The notes: generated by a model not told the origin, from the sequence alone. 64,000 nt of DNA from Citrus sinensis (GCF_022201045.2 NC_068563.1:24587001-24651000); one strand, 5' to 3'; counted from the first letter of the stretch, positions 1 to 12,060 are shown. Program-made: numbers and translations.

Positions 1-461
1 TGTTGGCCCATGTAAGGCAAATTATCTGCTCTTGTTGTGCTAAAGCAGCAACTCACTGGACACTAATTCCAGACAAGAAGCCTAACATAAATGGCCTACT
101 CACCATTAATCTAACATGTTATGGGACAAAAGAATATTGTACTTAATTTAAAAAGTACCTCCCACCAAAAAGAAATCTCATCATAACCATAAAGAAAGCC
201 TCATCGTCCACACGTTTTTGTCCTTTTTAATCACTCGTCAAAAGCTCGCAGCGGTAAGCAGATGTAAGCCAGCATTAGCAACGAGCAGAGAAATTTCACT
301 TCTCAACACCCAATTCTTCGACTTGGCTACTGTAATATATTATTCTTCAGGTACTCTTTGCCCTTTGCTTTGATTTGCTTTACTTGTAAGATTTTGTCAA
401 TTACCTTTCCAAATCAGTGAAAGGGTCTTGGATATTGGATTGTGCTCAAAACCACTAACAA
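1..461. other. Upstream region and 5' leader of the F-box gene
   Basis: No gene is recognisable before position 462. The last 150 bases or so are the likely leader of the F-box gene, with a pyrimidine-rich stretch near 340-400. I see no clear TATA box that I would commit to. The stretch 1-300 shows nothing coding on either strand. Confidence 0.4.
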
Positions 462-1562
462 ATGTCAAGCCTCCCGCTGGATTTAATCTCCGACATACTA
501 AGCCGGCTACCGGTAAAGCCTCTGCTGCGCTTCAGGTGCGTATCAAAGTGTTTTTGTAGCTTAATCGACAGCCAAGATTTCGTAAAGCTGCATCTCAATC
601 AAGCCATCGAAACCAACTCCGGTCTCAGTCTTATTGTTCCAACTTTAACGTCAGATAACAAATTTTTCTCTCTGGAGTTAGATTCAGTTGATAATCCTGT
701 TGAAATTGAGTACCCATTTAAGAAATATAATAGGGGTCACACTTCAGTGATTGGTTGTTGCCATGGATTGCTTGCTATGTTTAACCGGAGGTTAGGTATG
801 TCCGTGTTCAACCCAACAACTAAGAAATTCAAACTTTTCCCACAGTTTTGGAGTGATTGTTATACGGATTACATGACTAATAATTTTCACTTCGATGGGT
901 TTGGTTATGATGCTTCTACTGATGACTATAAGTTGGTCAGAATTATACAGTCGTACAAAGTAGATTATCTTGAAGTTATTATTTATAGTTTGAAAGCTGA
1001 CACTTGGAGACGGACTCGAGAATTCCCATATTATATTCTTGATGATCGATGTAATGGTGTTTTCATTGCCGGTGCTCTGCATTGGTTGGCAGCACGAGGC
1101 TCTGTAAGAACTGGTCAAAATATGATTCTTGCATTTGATCTGAAGAGTGAGAAATTTTACGAAGTGCAACAGCCGCATGGAATGAAGGGAGGCTTTTGTA
1201 GCCAGGTGGGGGTTTTGCGAGGATGCCTATGGATAAACAGTTATTATCATGATGAGCCTCGCTGCGATATATGGGTGATGAAAGAGTATGGATCGCAACA
1301 GTCCTGGTCTAAACTGTGTTCTTTTTCAAAAATGCTTCATGAAACTTGTTATTATACAGAAGCTTTTGCCTTTTCAAAAGATGGGGATAAAGCTTTAATT
1401 TATCAGCACAGCAGATGTCTGCATTGGTACAATCTAAAAGATCATAAGCAGGATGTCATTGAGATTCGTAATGGGAATCAAAGCTTTTGGGATGCATTTA
1501 TCTGCATGGGAAGTCTTGCTTCAATTGATGCTTATACAACTGTAGGTGTGGACACAGAGTAG
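462..1562 (+). CDS. F-box protein with F-box-associated domain (CPR1/CPR30-like)
   Basis: Intronless gene of 366 codons. The F-box lies at about residues 3-45 (pattern LPLDLISDILSRLPVK, then RFRCVSKCF), the usual contact surface for the SKP1-like adaptor of an SCF ubiquitin ligase. It is followed by an F-box-associated region from about residue 90 to 320, with the typical 'GCCHGLLAM...FNPTTKK' and 'FDGFGYDASTDDYKLVRI' elements and a later 'GALHWLA' motif. This arrangement is that of the F-box/kelch-like family containing Arabidopsis CPR1/CPR30, which target substrates (immune receptors in the case of CPR1) for degradation. The first Met directly precedes the F-box, as in relatives, and length is normal. 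The family is large and fast evolving, so the substrate cannot be inferred. The 128-codon antisense frame at 792-1178 is a shadow. Confidence 0.93.
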   Translation: MSSLPLDLISDILSRLPVKPLLRFRCVSKCFCSLIDSQDFVKLHLNQAIETNSGLSLIVPTLTSDNKFFSLELDSVDNPVEIEYPFKKYNRGHTSVIGCCHGLLAMFNRRLGMSVFNPTTKKFKLFPQFWSDCYTDYMTNNFHFDGFGYDASTDDYKLVRIIQSYKVDYLEVIIYSLKADTWRRTREFPYYILDDRCNGVFIAGALHWLAARGSVRTGQNMILAFDLKSEKFYEVQQPHGMKGGFCSQVGVLRGCLWINSYYHDEPRCDIWVMKEYGSQQSWSKLCSFSKMLHETCYYTEAFAFSKDGDKALIYQHSRCLHWYNLKDHKQDVIEIRNGNQSFWDAFICMGSLASIDAYTTVGVDTE

Positions 1563-3506
1563 GGGAAAGATCCAACTACTGGGTAAGGCTGTCGAGTTTC
1601 AATATCTTTGCTCTAGCAAAAAATACATTCCATGTAATTACATGTGATTTTAACTCAATTTCACCACAAGATAGAGGCTATGGTTGTCTAATGCACTTTT
1701 GCACGTTAGATATGCAGAAGTGAGAGCATAAACGTTCTTATATCGTACATTAGCCATTACTCATCTAAACTCTGGGAGACTGTTAATGTCAGAATACTAT
1801 TTATCCCGCTTATCCATTATTTCCAATTAACAAAGAAGGTAATAGAAAAGTCTTAGCGTCTTTAAAGGGATGACTTTCTGATCCTTTCTATCTCGCGGAA
1901 GTATTACTCAAAATTTTCCTCACTGACATATGTCAATGGTTTTTGTTTTTCTTTAGGCTGGCTTTGGTAATATTGAGCATATTTGTTCTAATATCTTTGT
2001 TGCTTTGATAGGTTAAGGAGCTCTTACTTGTACGAGAGGAGCTATGAAAGTTTTTGCTGCTTTGCTTCTGAAGGATGCTGCTTTCTCTTATAGTTAGCTG
2101 AAATGAAGACTTGTTCTTACTCTTCCTGTCTCTTTGATTGGCCAAATTTTTCTAATATACCTATTAGTGTGACTTTACAGATTTATTTACTCACTCTAGC
2201 CGTGCTCTCGGAATCAGATTGAGTATGTAATTCGATTGAGACTGTAAATTTCAATTGCTGTGGCATTCATCATCATTATTATTTTCCTGTTTACTATTTA
2301 CTTTTTCTGATTGAAGGCTTGGATTTTGTTGATGTTGCTACTTACGACTGGCTCAGAATATTGAAAAATTGTTGTTTATAATTTGTATAGTAATTGTTGG
2401 AGAAGAATCAAAGGCTTGCCATTTTGTTATGATCTCTGTATTTTTACACTTGCTTGTGCTGGCGGGGATCTGAATCTGGAGGCAATGCAAACTTCGAAAC
2501 GGAATTGTGAAAGATGGTCAAGGAATTACTTGCACAAGCATCTAGGCTCTAGCTCCTTTATCGGCCAAGCTGTGTTCTATATTGACTTATTGAGCAACTT
2601 GTTTTTTTTTTCCTTTTGCCACTTGAGACATTTTCTAGTGGCGGCCGAGTGCTCTCAATAAACAAGTTCGAGTTGTGTGCGCATCCGAACATTGGCTTTG
2701 TAAATAGGGTTTAGATATTTTTTTAAAATATTAAAATTTTTTATTTAAACTCTAATTAATATTAAGATTGGACAATTGTAATTTAAAAATAAACACTAAT
2801 TACTATGATATAATTTTTATTTGTATGATGAAAATTTTATAATATCTTTACTATTTTTATCAAAATTATTATTATATTATTAATTTTGATTTTATAATTA
2901 TAATCTTTTTTATAGTAATTTAAAAATTATAATACTTCAGTAGCAAGCAAAATCTTTAGTGGAATAAACATGAGTAAAAATAGAAGTAGCGTATAATAAT
3001 TGATAATTACATAAACTCTGTGTGCAAGATACACTTTGTTCCCCATAATGTCAAAACAAAGGGCACGCTTTCTTTCTTTGTTTTTGCTTTTGTTTTTTTT
3101 TTTTTTTCCCCTCCCTAATTGCTTAATTTTATTTATTTATTTTTTTAAAAAAAGATAAACATGAGTGAAACCAAAAGGGGTTTGATTACTTCGGGTTCGG
3201 GTAAATTTAGATAAGTATATAACATTTTTTTTATTTTTGCTTTTTCTTCTTTTCTCTTCCTTTTTGCTGCCATGTCAAGTTCATGTGTCGTGGGGTCATG
3301 GCCATGCCTTGAGTTACTAAAAAAACCTCATTTGAAGAAGAATCTGCGAAGAGGAATGGACGCGTAAGCATATTATTCCGAGACACTTTTTTTTATATAT
3401 AGCTTAGCTTGCGTTGCATGTCTGTTATTCCACCAACTGTCAGCAAGGAATGTGAAGAAAGAAATAAACGTAAGGGCTCTTCTTCATACTTTTAGAAATA
3501 ACAGAA
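1563..3506. other. 3' flank of the F-box gene and intergenic DNA
   Basis: No supported gene. The first several hundred bases are probably the 3' untranslated region of the F-box gene. Short open frames near 1933-2145 (-) and 2383-2661 (+) lack any recognisable motif and have ordinary intergenic composition. From about 2700 the sequence is strongly AT-rich with homopolymer T runs near 3090 and 3110. The last 100 bases form the leader of the next gene. Confidence 0.5.
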
Positions 3507-4786
3507 ATGATGGGACTCGGGAAATCGGGATTATTCCTGTTAGTGCTCTTGTTTCAGCTTCATCTCCTTTCTACGCATACAATAATTCCCCAGGAGAATC
3601 CTGTGGTTACAGGTACTTTTTCTTTTCCTTAAAAATCTTACTCTTCCCTCTTCCAATTCAAGAACTTATTGTTTAAGCTAAATTAAACAACTTTTATGTT
3701 CTAATTTATTGTCTACTCTGGATGGTAACTTTGTTTCTATGCGTCAACATAACATCTTGTTCTTGTCGGCAAACTCATGATGATATATATATATATATAT
3801 ATATATATAGGAAACCATTAAGGGGAGTTTATTTTTCTTAGTATCTTGTTTGAATTGCAGTTAGAATTTTGCTTCTTTGTTTCTAAAATAAATGATTTTT
3901 TTTTTTTAAAAAAAAGGTAACAGATTGGTAAAGTCTAATTTAGTTTTTAGTTGTTCCTTATTTTTTAAGATTTGAACCGAATAATTAATTAAATAAATAA
4001 TTAATCTTTTAACCTTCGGACAAAAGAGGGAAATTTTTTTTGAAAATCTTGTTTTGTTTTCAAATATACAAGTAAAGACTAGTTTAAAATCTAAAATATA
4101 AGAATTTGTTTTGACTCTTTACTGTCTTTACGTAGTGTTTAGTAGCTTCTCCAAACCCAAAAAGTAAAAAAATTGTAAATAATTAAAAATAAATCAAGGA
4201 ATTTTTGCATCCCCCCAACATGCCAAGATTACTTGGCATCTGCAAAAGGCAAAATATTCCTTGCTTGTGGCTGTGGATGGATCGCCGTGGAAACTTTTTA
4301 TGTTAAAAGGGCATGTTTATGGCCCAATTGGGCCGACAGATGCTTGTGCCCTGGGCCCAAGGCCCATGCAAGCAATAATTCGATGCGGTGGTAGCGACAA
4401 ATAGTACGTCCGCAATGATTTTACATGGTGCCACTTTTTCTGTAGACACTGATAAGCAACAAAACGTACGCCCAATACTCCAAGAAAAAGCAGCCGTGAG
4501 TAGGCGTGGCGGCGGTGGCGGAGGCCACGGAAGTAGTGGCGGTCATGGAGGTTCCGGCGGCCACGGGGGAAGGGAAGCGGCCCGCAGCAATGGGGATACA
4601 TCACCACACACGCAAGGTGGTGGCGCGGTTATTCCCCTTTATGCGGCCGGTGCGGCTGGCGGTGCTCAGAACCACCGTAACGACCACCACCATCATGGAT
4701 CTAACGATGCAAGCCTTGGTCGGAGTGGCCTGAATTACTTGCTTTGCACTATTTTGGTGTCACTTGTTTTTGTACATTTCATGTAA
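3507..4786 (+). CDS. Small secreted Gly/His-rich protein with hydrophobic C-terminal tail (two exons)
   Basis: Exons 3507-3612 and 4446-4786, joined across an 833-bp GT-AG intron with phase 1. The spliced frame has 148 codons. Exon 1 starts with two adjacent ATG codons and encodes a good signal peptide (MMGLGKSGLFLLVLLFQLHL, cleavage probably near residues 22-25). Exon 2 encodes a basic RRGGGGGG run, GGHG repeats, an 'AVIPLYAAGAAGG' stretch, an HHHH cluster, and a C-terminal hydrophobic segment of about 18 residues ending at the stop. That architecture fits a cell-surface protein anchored either by a GPI lipid or by a C-terminal membrane helix. I do not recognise a named family and infer no function. 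Taken alone, exon 2 looks like an unimpressive ORF beginning at 4388; the splice acceptor TTTTCTGTAG at 4436-4445 keeps exactly the same frame, which supports the model. Histidine clusters could bind metals (inference). Confidence 0.78.
3784..3809. repeat. (AT)n microsatellite in intron
   Basis: Uninterrupted AT dinucleotide run inside the intron of the Gly/His-rich gene. Confidence 0.9.
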
Positions 4787-6689
4787 TATTTTTTCCTTTT
4801 TTTTGTTTCATAGTATCATGACACCGACTTTATAATGTATGGATTGTTGCTTTCGCGTTGATTGCTTTTACAATTTTAACAGTCGATGTATATAATAGTA
4901 AGTTGAGATTAATCAATATTTCTTTTTTTTTTGTCATTTTTTGTTTCATTTTTAACAAGTTACGACTATATTTCATCAATTTCTTGATCTTGTCCTTTTT
5001 TCTTTTTCTTTTTTGAGATTGCAATGCAATTTAGTTCACTATTTCGAAGTCGTAGCAATTCCATATTAATTTGCTAATAGTGAAGAGCACAAAGTACAAG
5101 TCGTGCATGCTTATGAAATTTGCGGTTGAAATTTAATAAGTTGTTTATTTCATAATTTTTTATAAAAAATAGTATTTGGTAAATTTTATAAAATCAACTT
5201 ATTTCATAATTTTCTCCATTTTGTCGGTAGCTTTTAAAAACAAATAGGGAGTTGCTTTTCATAAGCAACTTATTTAATAAACTACTACATCTTTTTAAAA
5301 TTTTTATTATAACCCTATATTTTAATAAAAAGACAATTATATTTTTTATTAATAAACCCTAATATATAAATTATCATATATCATATTAGCACCATAATTT
5401 AGTTACTGTTAGAACCACGCAAGTTCTCTCCAGTTTTGATCCAGTAAGTTCATATTCTAATTTCATAATTATGACTTTTAAAGTTTAATCTATATATATT
5501 TATATTTTTAATCAAAGAGCATCACAATACTAATGGCTCTGGATCCCAAAAAATTGAAAATTTGAGGAACTTTATTGCAAAAAATTTCTTGTGAATGTAA
5601 TATATATTACTTTTTATTTTATTTGGATTATGTATAAGTACGAACTTTTATCATATTTCATATAACAGATTATGAAGTTCTTTAGATTTTTTTTAATTGA
5701 GTTTTTTTAATGTAATTTTATATATTTAAGAAAAAAAGATATGTTTAAACAATTAATTAAACATACTATAAAAATAACAAGCGATTAAAAACTTATGTTT
5801 ATTTTGGTCATTATATAATAAAACAACAATTTCGTAATAAAATTGACCAAACGCATGTACTCTACTTTTCAAACTCACGGCAACCGCAACAACACAGTTT
5901 ACTGAACACCAAGTTATTTTTTTAATCAATAGCTTATTTTTTCTGCACAATACAAACAACTTATTTCATCAGCCTCTGCAATCCCAAAGTGGCCCTATAC
6001 CATCTATATATAGGTACTTTTTTTAATTTGAGTAGTCCAAACAATCTACAATTGTTTAAACACTTTTTAATTAGAGTAGCCAAACACTTTGCACAAGTAC
6101 TCTCTCTCTCTCTCTGTTTGAAAAGGTATTATTCAGTTAGCCCTCCCAGTTAACCGTTGGCTACATAATGAATCGATAAAAAATATCTAAAATACAGTAA
6201 TTAGTATTGACTCTCACGTGTTAGCATTGCTGAAATTTTTGAGAGAATTGGAAGGTTAATTTGCCTATGGCTTGTAAGCTAGTTACACGGTCCTAGAAAA
6301 TTTTAAATTAAAAAGTTGTAAAAATAGTAAAAGAAAAAAAAAGGGGGGGGGGGACAGAATCATAGCGTGAGCAAATCTTTATAAGAGTCTAATCAAAATA
6401 GTAGAGAATTATAATGAGAACAAATTCAAAGAGGAAAAATAAAATCATAAACTTTCTAAAATTCTCATCTTATCAAAAAGTTTATGATCAATGATGCAAT
6501 GAATTTATGTTATTCACAATAAATTATTTTGTTGACTCATATATATCTAATAAATGATATGTATCCCACCAATGAACTCTACTTCTATCCTGCAATATTG
6601 AAACAACTTTATTATTAATTCAACTTTTATTTACTCTGGTATGAAATTGAGATAAAATTAAAATAGTGTCTTTATGATTGTTGTTGTTC

Positions 6690-6734
<45 letters not shown>

Positions 6735-6902
6735 TGCAATAGTTATATAATCTGAATATGGATTTTGTATGTAATTTTAAACGAATCTCATATTATTTTT
6801 TATTTAACCTATGCACATTAGCACAATTCGAATTTAGAACTTGAGTTGTAAAAACACTGCTCCTTACTACTTGGTAAAACCTTAGCAAATCTCATATTAT
6901 TA
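4787..6902. other. AT-rich intergenic stretch
   Basis: No supported gene. The minus-strand frames at 4830-5024 and 5753-5959 are low-complexity. The stretch around 5960-5995 (AATCCCAAAGTGGCCC) resembles the terminal sequence of a hAT-type MITE, but I could not find a convincing partner terminus. A G8-10 run lies near 6343-6352 and an ATT/TTA triplet microsatellite at about 6690-6732. Confidence 0.4.
6690..6733. repeat. (TTA)n microsatellite
   Basis: Perfect trinucleotide repeat, about 14 units, in intergenic DNA. Confidence 0.9.
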
Positions 6903-7079
6903 GAGTATCTCCAAAATGTTCTATTAATTTTACTTTCTAATTATTTATTTGCTTACTTATGTGGTAAAAAAGAGTGAAAAAATATGTTATTTTCTAAAAG
7001 GCTCTTCAAATAGAAATCAGTTTAATGTATTTTAATCAAATAAATATTTTTTTCAAAGGAAAAATAAATGATAATTAAA

Positions 7080-7118
<39 letters not shown>

Positions 7119-7294
7119 ATAAAAGTAATAAAATATAAATTAAAGAGAAAGAAAACAACCCTACAAAATTGAAGAGAGTGAATCATTTTTTATTTAAATA
7201 ATCTTAATTGAAATATTTTTTAGATTTTTAAATACTGATGTGCCTCTTCAAATAAATAATAAAATCTTATTTGAAGAGCATTTTGGAGATTCTC
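6903..7294. mobile_element. Tourist-like (PIF/Harbinger) MITE
   Basis: Terminal inverted repeats are visible: the left end reads GAGTATCTCCAAAATG and the right end reads CATTTTGGAGATTCTC, a near-perfect reverse complement. Both ends are flanked by TTA (6900-6902 and 7295-7297), the 3-bp target duplication of PIF/Harbinger elements. The element is 392 bp, has no coding capacity and contains a (CT)n microsatellite at about 7084-7117. Family placement rests on the TTA duplication and is therefore an inference. Confidence 0.8.
7084..7117. repeat. (CT)n microsatellite
   Basis: Uninterrupted CT repeat inside the MITE. Confidence 0.9.
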
Positions 7295-7297
7295 TTA

Positions 7298-8056
7298 GTG
7301 ATTGAAGATATGATTTGAAAACATAATTTTGATTTCTACCATTATCCTTTAACGCCTATCCAAATTCGCCTTGTCTTAAGTTTAACTCAACTTTTTTAAA
7401 TACCAAAATTAACCATCACAAACACATCACCAAATAGAGATAAAGTTAGATCTGGCTCGGTCCATAAATGGCCCATCTAGACCCACGAGTTGTAGGCTCG
7501 ATCTACAGTGAATATACCTAGTCATAGACTGAAAATTTAAAAGTTCACAATAGATGAGCCTCGATATGGGCTCATTGAAAAAATTAAGGCTTGACATAAA
7601 CTTTATATTTTATAAATAAATTTTTTTTATTTTATATATTATGAGCTTTATATTTTAAATTTTATATATTATATATTTTATTTATTTGATTATTAATTTA
7701 TTAAATATTATATAATCAATTAATCATCTTTAATTTAAGTATTCTTTTAATTTTTTATTTTAAACTCTATTAAAATTTTATAAAATTAAACTCGGTCCAA
7801 ACCGGTGAGCTTTAGGCCCAAGTCTTGGACGGGATTTTAGAGGACTTGAGCTTGTTGCTATCAATAATAAGCCCATGCCCAAGCTCTTAAATTACCATGC
7901 CTGTCACCAAACAAATATTTATATGGGCATTAGCGTCATTTCAATCACCGTGGCTATCAGACTAAAGATAAACCCGCGTCCCCCTTGGTCTCGTCTTCGT
8001 TGGTTGGTTCATTATTTCAAAAGGGACCAAGAATAGAGTAATTTACGAAGAAGGTC
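7298..8056. other. Intergenic DNA and leader of the LEA_2 gene
   Basis: No gene up to about 7980. Segments near 7450-7510 and 7795-7900 contain GGCCCA/CTCGGTCC-type motifs in roughly inverted arrangement, often seen in plant intergenic repeats; element boundaries are not clear. The last 80 bases are the probable leader of the LEA_2 gene. Confidence 0.4.
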
Positions 8057-8608
8057 ATGGGCAAAAAGGTAAAATGGAGCTGGAACTCAGCTTTGATAGG
8101 AGCAGCAGCAGCAACCGCAACGGCAGCTCTAGTCAGTGCGAAGCCGAAGGACCCCACATTCCAATTGATCTCAATCAAACTCACCTCGTTTAAACTCAAG
8201 TTCCCAGTCCTAGACGCCGAGCTCATCCTGACCGTACACGTCGTCAATCCCAACATCACTCCCATCAAGTACTCCTCCACCACCATGTCCATCTTCTACG
8301 AGGGCTCGCTCCTCGGCTCCGCTCCCGTCAAGGCCGGATCCCAGGCGGCCGGCTCCTGCCAGCTGCTCCACATCCCGGCTCGGCTCGACGGGCTCGAGCT
8401 GGCCCACCACGCTAGAAAGTTCTTCGCCGACGTCGCGAAGAGAGAGATGCTGTTTGAAGCCAAAGTGGATATCGAGGGTACGGCGAAGGTGTTGTGGTGG
8501 GATCACAAGTTTAAGATCCACGTGGACAGTCATGTGACCGTTGATCCTGTGTTCCTTGATGTGATTGATCAAGAAAATAAGTCCGAATTGGAGGTTTTCG
8601 TTGGTTGA
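8057..8608 (+). CDS. LEA_2 (NDR1/HIN1-like, LEA14-type) protein
   Basis: Single-exon gene of 183 codons. Residues 12-28 form an Ala-rich hydrophobic segment that may act as a signal anchor. Residues about 35-160 form one LEA_2 beta-sandwich domain: 'LTVHVVNPNITPIKYSSTTM' style strand-turn-strand, a Tyr-Glu-Gly-Ser-Leu-Leu-Gly turn ('YEGSLLG'), then 'VKAGSQAAGS'. The NPN motif after the hydrophobic strand is characteristic of this domain. Family members are small stress- or defence-associated proteins, some soluble (LEA14), some membrane-anchored (NDR1/NHL). Codons in the middle are GC-rich compared with the AT-rich flanks, as expected of a true coding region. The minus-strand frames overlapping it are shadows. 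The exact subfamily is uncertain because the N-terminal segment is short. Confidence 0.9.
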   Translation: MGKKVKWSWNSALIGAAAATATAALVSAKPKDPTFQLISIKLTSFKLKFPVLDAELILTVHVVNPNITPIKYSSTTMSIFYEGSLLGSAPVKAGSQAAGSCQLLHIPARLDGLELAHHARKFFADVAKREMLFEAKVDIEGTAKVLWWDHKFKIHVDSHVTVDPVFLDVIDQENKSELEVFVG

Positions 8609-10140
8609 CAATTTTGTGTCACATTTTGATTTGGAATTCAGAAATGTAATTTGCACCTTTATTAGCTTAAAAAAATTATGTTCATCTTATTGAACTAGCT
8701 AATGTGTTATTTTATAATCTTGATAAAAATTTTCCTTTATAAGTTGTAATATCGTGAGGGCACCACTTCGTGTAAAGTTTTCCGTTTAATAACATATGAA
8801 ATATGGTAAATTTCCCATCAGATATTGTTAGTAGGAGTAGATTTTTCAGTAGTCTTAATAAATTTTTAAACTATGCTATAAATTTGTTGCATATGAATTT
8901 TCAATAAACTTCTAATTATGCAATATATGTGTAGATTGTAACGATTTCTTTTTTTATAATATCCATAAACATTTTTAAAGGGTAATATAGTCTTTTTAAT
9001 GATAATTACTTACCATATGATTAGAAATAATATTTTTCTACAATAATGGACCATATCGTCACGGTGTTATTTCGATTTCCTCAATGAAAACTAATGTGCT
9101 TTTTTTTTCTAATTACAATTATTTGTCTCTTTCCTTTACTTATTTCACCTTGTGAAAGTAACGCATCATATAGTAGCGTACTGTTTAGAATTTTACACTT
9201 TTTCGATTTTAGACATTCATATCGGAGAGATCAAATAATTAACTTAAGTAATGTTGATACACTCGTAAAGTTGTGATGCGTTGTAATCAAAAGCTGTTCA
9301 TGGCGGTAATAAATTGACTATTATATATTAAATAATTGTTAATGTTTCTATACTATCATTAATTTGATTATTATATGGCATCAATCAATGAGTGACACGT
9401 TACTTACTATATTATTATAATACGAACTTTATTTTCCTTATTTTGAAATTCATGTATTTGTAAGTCTCAACTAATTTTGTTTTCACAAGTCTACATTATT
9501 TTTTTTAATTGTCTTTTGGTGGTAGGGTAAAAAAGGAAAATTCATCTATTTAGTTAACTTCGGGAAAGCCCATTGTATTTGGTTTTATCTTATATGGCTA
9601 AATACTCACACCCGCCAATATTAATATGTTAATTTACAGAAAGGTCCTTGTTGTTTGCTCAAATTTAAAATCTATTAATAGTTTACACAATTGACTAATT
9701 GAATCAATTGTTTTTGGTCACTTAAGCCCCCGTCTGATTGCCACAGTTCAGTGGTCCAATAATTTTATGGCGTAGTTCTATCAGGCTGTCAGCATACTGG
9801 TTTTCTATATATTTATGAACTATCTTCAACCACAACTAATATTCATAATCGAAGAGTTCATTTTATTCTTATATTTCTATTATGTAAAACGATTGAATTG
9901 TTTAGAAGATAATTTAATTTATACAATTAATTTTTTAATGAATCTAACATATGATAGTAAAATTTCACACATTTTTTAAATTTCATTATTTTGTTTTATA
10001 AAATTAAAATAGTTAACTAAATTTATATAAAAGAAACTTTTGCAGTCGAAGAAAGGACAAGAGAAATTAAGATTTAATTAACCAATTGTGTAAACAAACG
10101 GTATTTTTAAAAAATTCAAGAAACAAAGGACGTCTATGTA
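8609..10140. other. Intergenic DNA downstream of the LEA_2 gene
   Basis: The first 150 bases are probably the 3' untranslated region. Beyond this the sequence is AT-rich with no supported gene on either strand. The 60-codon frame at 9094-9276 has no recognisable feature. Confidence 0.45.
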
Positions 10141-10745
10141 ATTATGTTGTTCTTGATTGGGCTGACGGGCCTGTCCTCTTATGTGGATGGACTAGCCCAA
10201 AGCCAATCCTATTAAGGAGAGAGATTTCATAATTAGCTTGGAAAGGAAAATCCATATGAAAAATACAGGTTCCCAAAAAAAAAAGGGGGGGCAAAAAATT
10301 AGGAAAATTAAGAACCTATAAAGAGAATATTTTGAGGGAGTCACGGCATTGTGAGTGGAAAAGGCCAACAAGGAGACGATTAAAGTTTGAGAGCTTCCAT
10401 TTCTCTCGGTTTTGAAAGGTTAGTTACATTTTTTATGAAATTTTTAATTTTTAATTTATTATCTCTTTAGGGGCCCATTGAACCAATTTCTGGATTCTTT
10501 ATAATTGATTTTGGTTTACATAACTATATTTTATTGATTACTAATGTTGTAATTTGTACAAAGATCTTAGAAAGACAATATTGGATTTAAGGTTTTGAAG
10601 TTTTTCGTTTTTATAAAAGTTGGTGTCTCCATTGTGATTGTTTAATTGTTCAGTTTTATGTTCTCATTCATTGTGCTATATAATCAGGGGCGGAGTTAGA
10701 ACTGAAAATTGATCGTTAGAAGTGATATGATTTAATTTTAGGGGC
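10141..10745 (+). repeat. Upstream copy of the duplicated leader region (L1)
   Basis: Diverged direct repeat of 11507-12060. Shared landmarks in the same order: a 'TGGGCTGAC/TGG GGGCCTGTC' block, 'AGCCCAAA', 'GAGTCAAGGCATTG/GAGTCACGGCATTG', 'AGACAACTAAAGTTTGAG/AGACGATTAAAGTTTGAG', a splice-donor-like GGTTAGT, 'ACAAAGATCTTAGAAA', 'AAGTTGGTGTC', and 'GGAGTTAGAA'. This copy has no coding exon behind it. Confidence 0.75.
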
Positions 10746-11506
10746 TGAAATCTAAGTAAATATAAAATAAAATATCTTATTTTTAAGTTTAGAGAGAACT
10801 TACGCCCCCATATATATAGTGATAACTCATTAAAAAAATTAAAATTTTACGTTAAAATTATGAATATACCATATATGAAATGAATTATTTATTGGGCCAA
10901 TAGAATGAAATGAATTATTTCTTAGGCCAATAGAATGGGTGATTTTGAGTTTTTTTTTTTTTTTTTGACATTGGGTGATTTTGAGGTTGATGCGTAATTT
11001 TGAACCGATATTGACCCGTGAATCGTTCCAATTAGTTGGATTATTTTTTTGATTTGTTTATTTTTGTGAAGACTCGAAATAAACCAAACCACCCTCCCCT
11101 GCTCGCAGGCACTCAGTTTAGCTCCTTTGTACAATGTGTGATATTTGGTGACATTGAGGTTATCTTGAATAAAAACGGAGTAATATATATTTTTTTAGTT
11201 TAAATATATTATTTTTCAATAGAATAGGCTTTCATTTATTTATTTCTTCTTTTATAGTCTTCTGGAAAGGTTAAAGATATTCAAACCCATAAATTTAATG
11301 ATAATAAATAAGGTAGAGATAGAATTAATGGTAGTGGTATCATATAGATTTTCTTTTAAAAAATTATATATTTTTTTCTTAATTACTACAATCGTCTTTC
11401 TTTTCCTTTTTTCATATTTTAAAATTTTAGTTATTAATTTACCCTTGTTTAAGCCAGATTTTATTATTTATCTCGTGGTTATCGTAATTGATAATAATTA
11501 ATTAAT
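10746..11506. other. AT-rich spacer between leader copies
   Basis: No gene supported. A short tandem duplication with 'GGCCAATAGAATG' units lies at about 10880-10940. The open frames at 10922-11134 (-) and 11298-11501 (+) are low-complexity. Confidence 0.4.
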
Positions 11507-12060
11507 ACAGTGAATTCTACTTGTTGGGCTGGTGGGCTTGTCAGCTCATGTCGATAGCCTAGCCCAAAACCTAACGATTCCTTGGACAAAAAGATTTCGC
11601 ATTGAAAGTATGGAGTAATTATTGAATCGGAGGAAATTAGTTTAGGAAAAGGGAAAATAAGAACCTGTAAAAAGAATTTATAATTATTATTGGGGGAGTC
11701 AAGGCATTGCTGTGGAAGAAGCCAAGAAGCAGACAACTAAAGTTTGAGCTTCGTTTTCTCTTGGTCTTTCAAGGGTTAGTTCTTTACCTCAAATTTTACG
11801 TTTTCAAGAAACTTTGCTTTTTAATTTATTCTCTTTCTAATGGTCTCTTGAAACTGGTTACAATTAATTTGATTGTTGAGAGCTAAAAATTATTGTTTAC
11901 AAAGGTATATACAAAGATCTTAGAAATAGTATTCATAGCCTTCTTTCATGTAAAAATTGGTGTCTTGATTGTCGTTGTTTGTTTTGTGTTCTTATTTATT
12001 GTGTCTTGGGACATAGTTAGAATTCAAAACTTAAGGGCTAAAAGCGATAGGATAAACTTT
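11507..12060 (+). repeat. Second copy of the duplicated leader region (L2), likely 5' exon of the next gene
   Basis: Matches 10141-10745. It contains the segment ending in a donor-like GGTTAGT near 11773-11779. With the acceptor CTTTAGCAG at 12895-12903, it would form a non-coding first exon spliced to the coding exon at 12904. This splicing is inferred. Confidence 0.6.

Noticed and set aside
792-1178. 128-codon antisense frame inside the F-box gene
   Set aside because: Lies wholly within a well supported coding region on the other strand; no motif of its own.
4317-4607. 96-codon minus-strand frame overlapping the Gly/His-rich exon
   Set aside because: By-product of the GC-rich glycine codons on the plus strand.
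8017-8656. Two minus-strand frames over the LEA_2 gene
   Set aside because: Shadows of the plus-strand gene; no recognisable domain.
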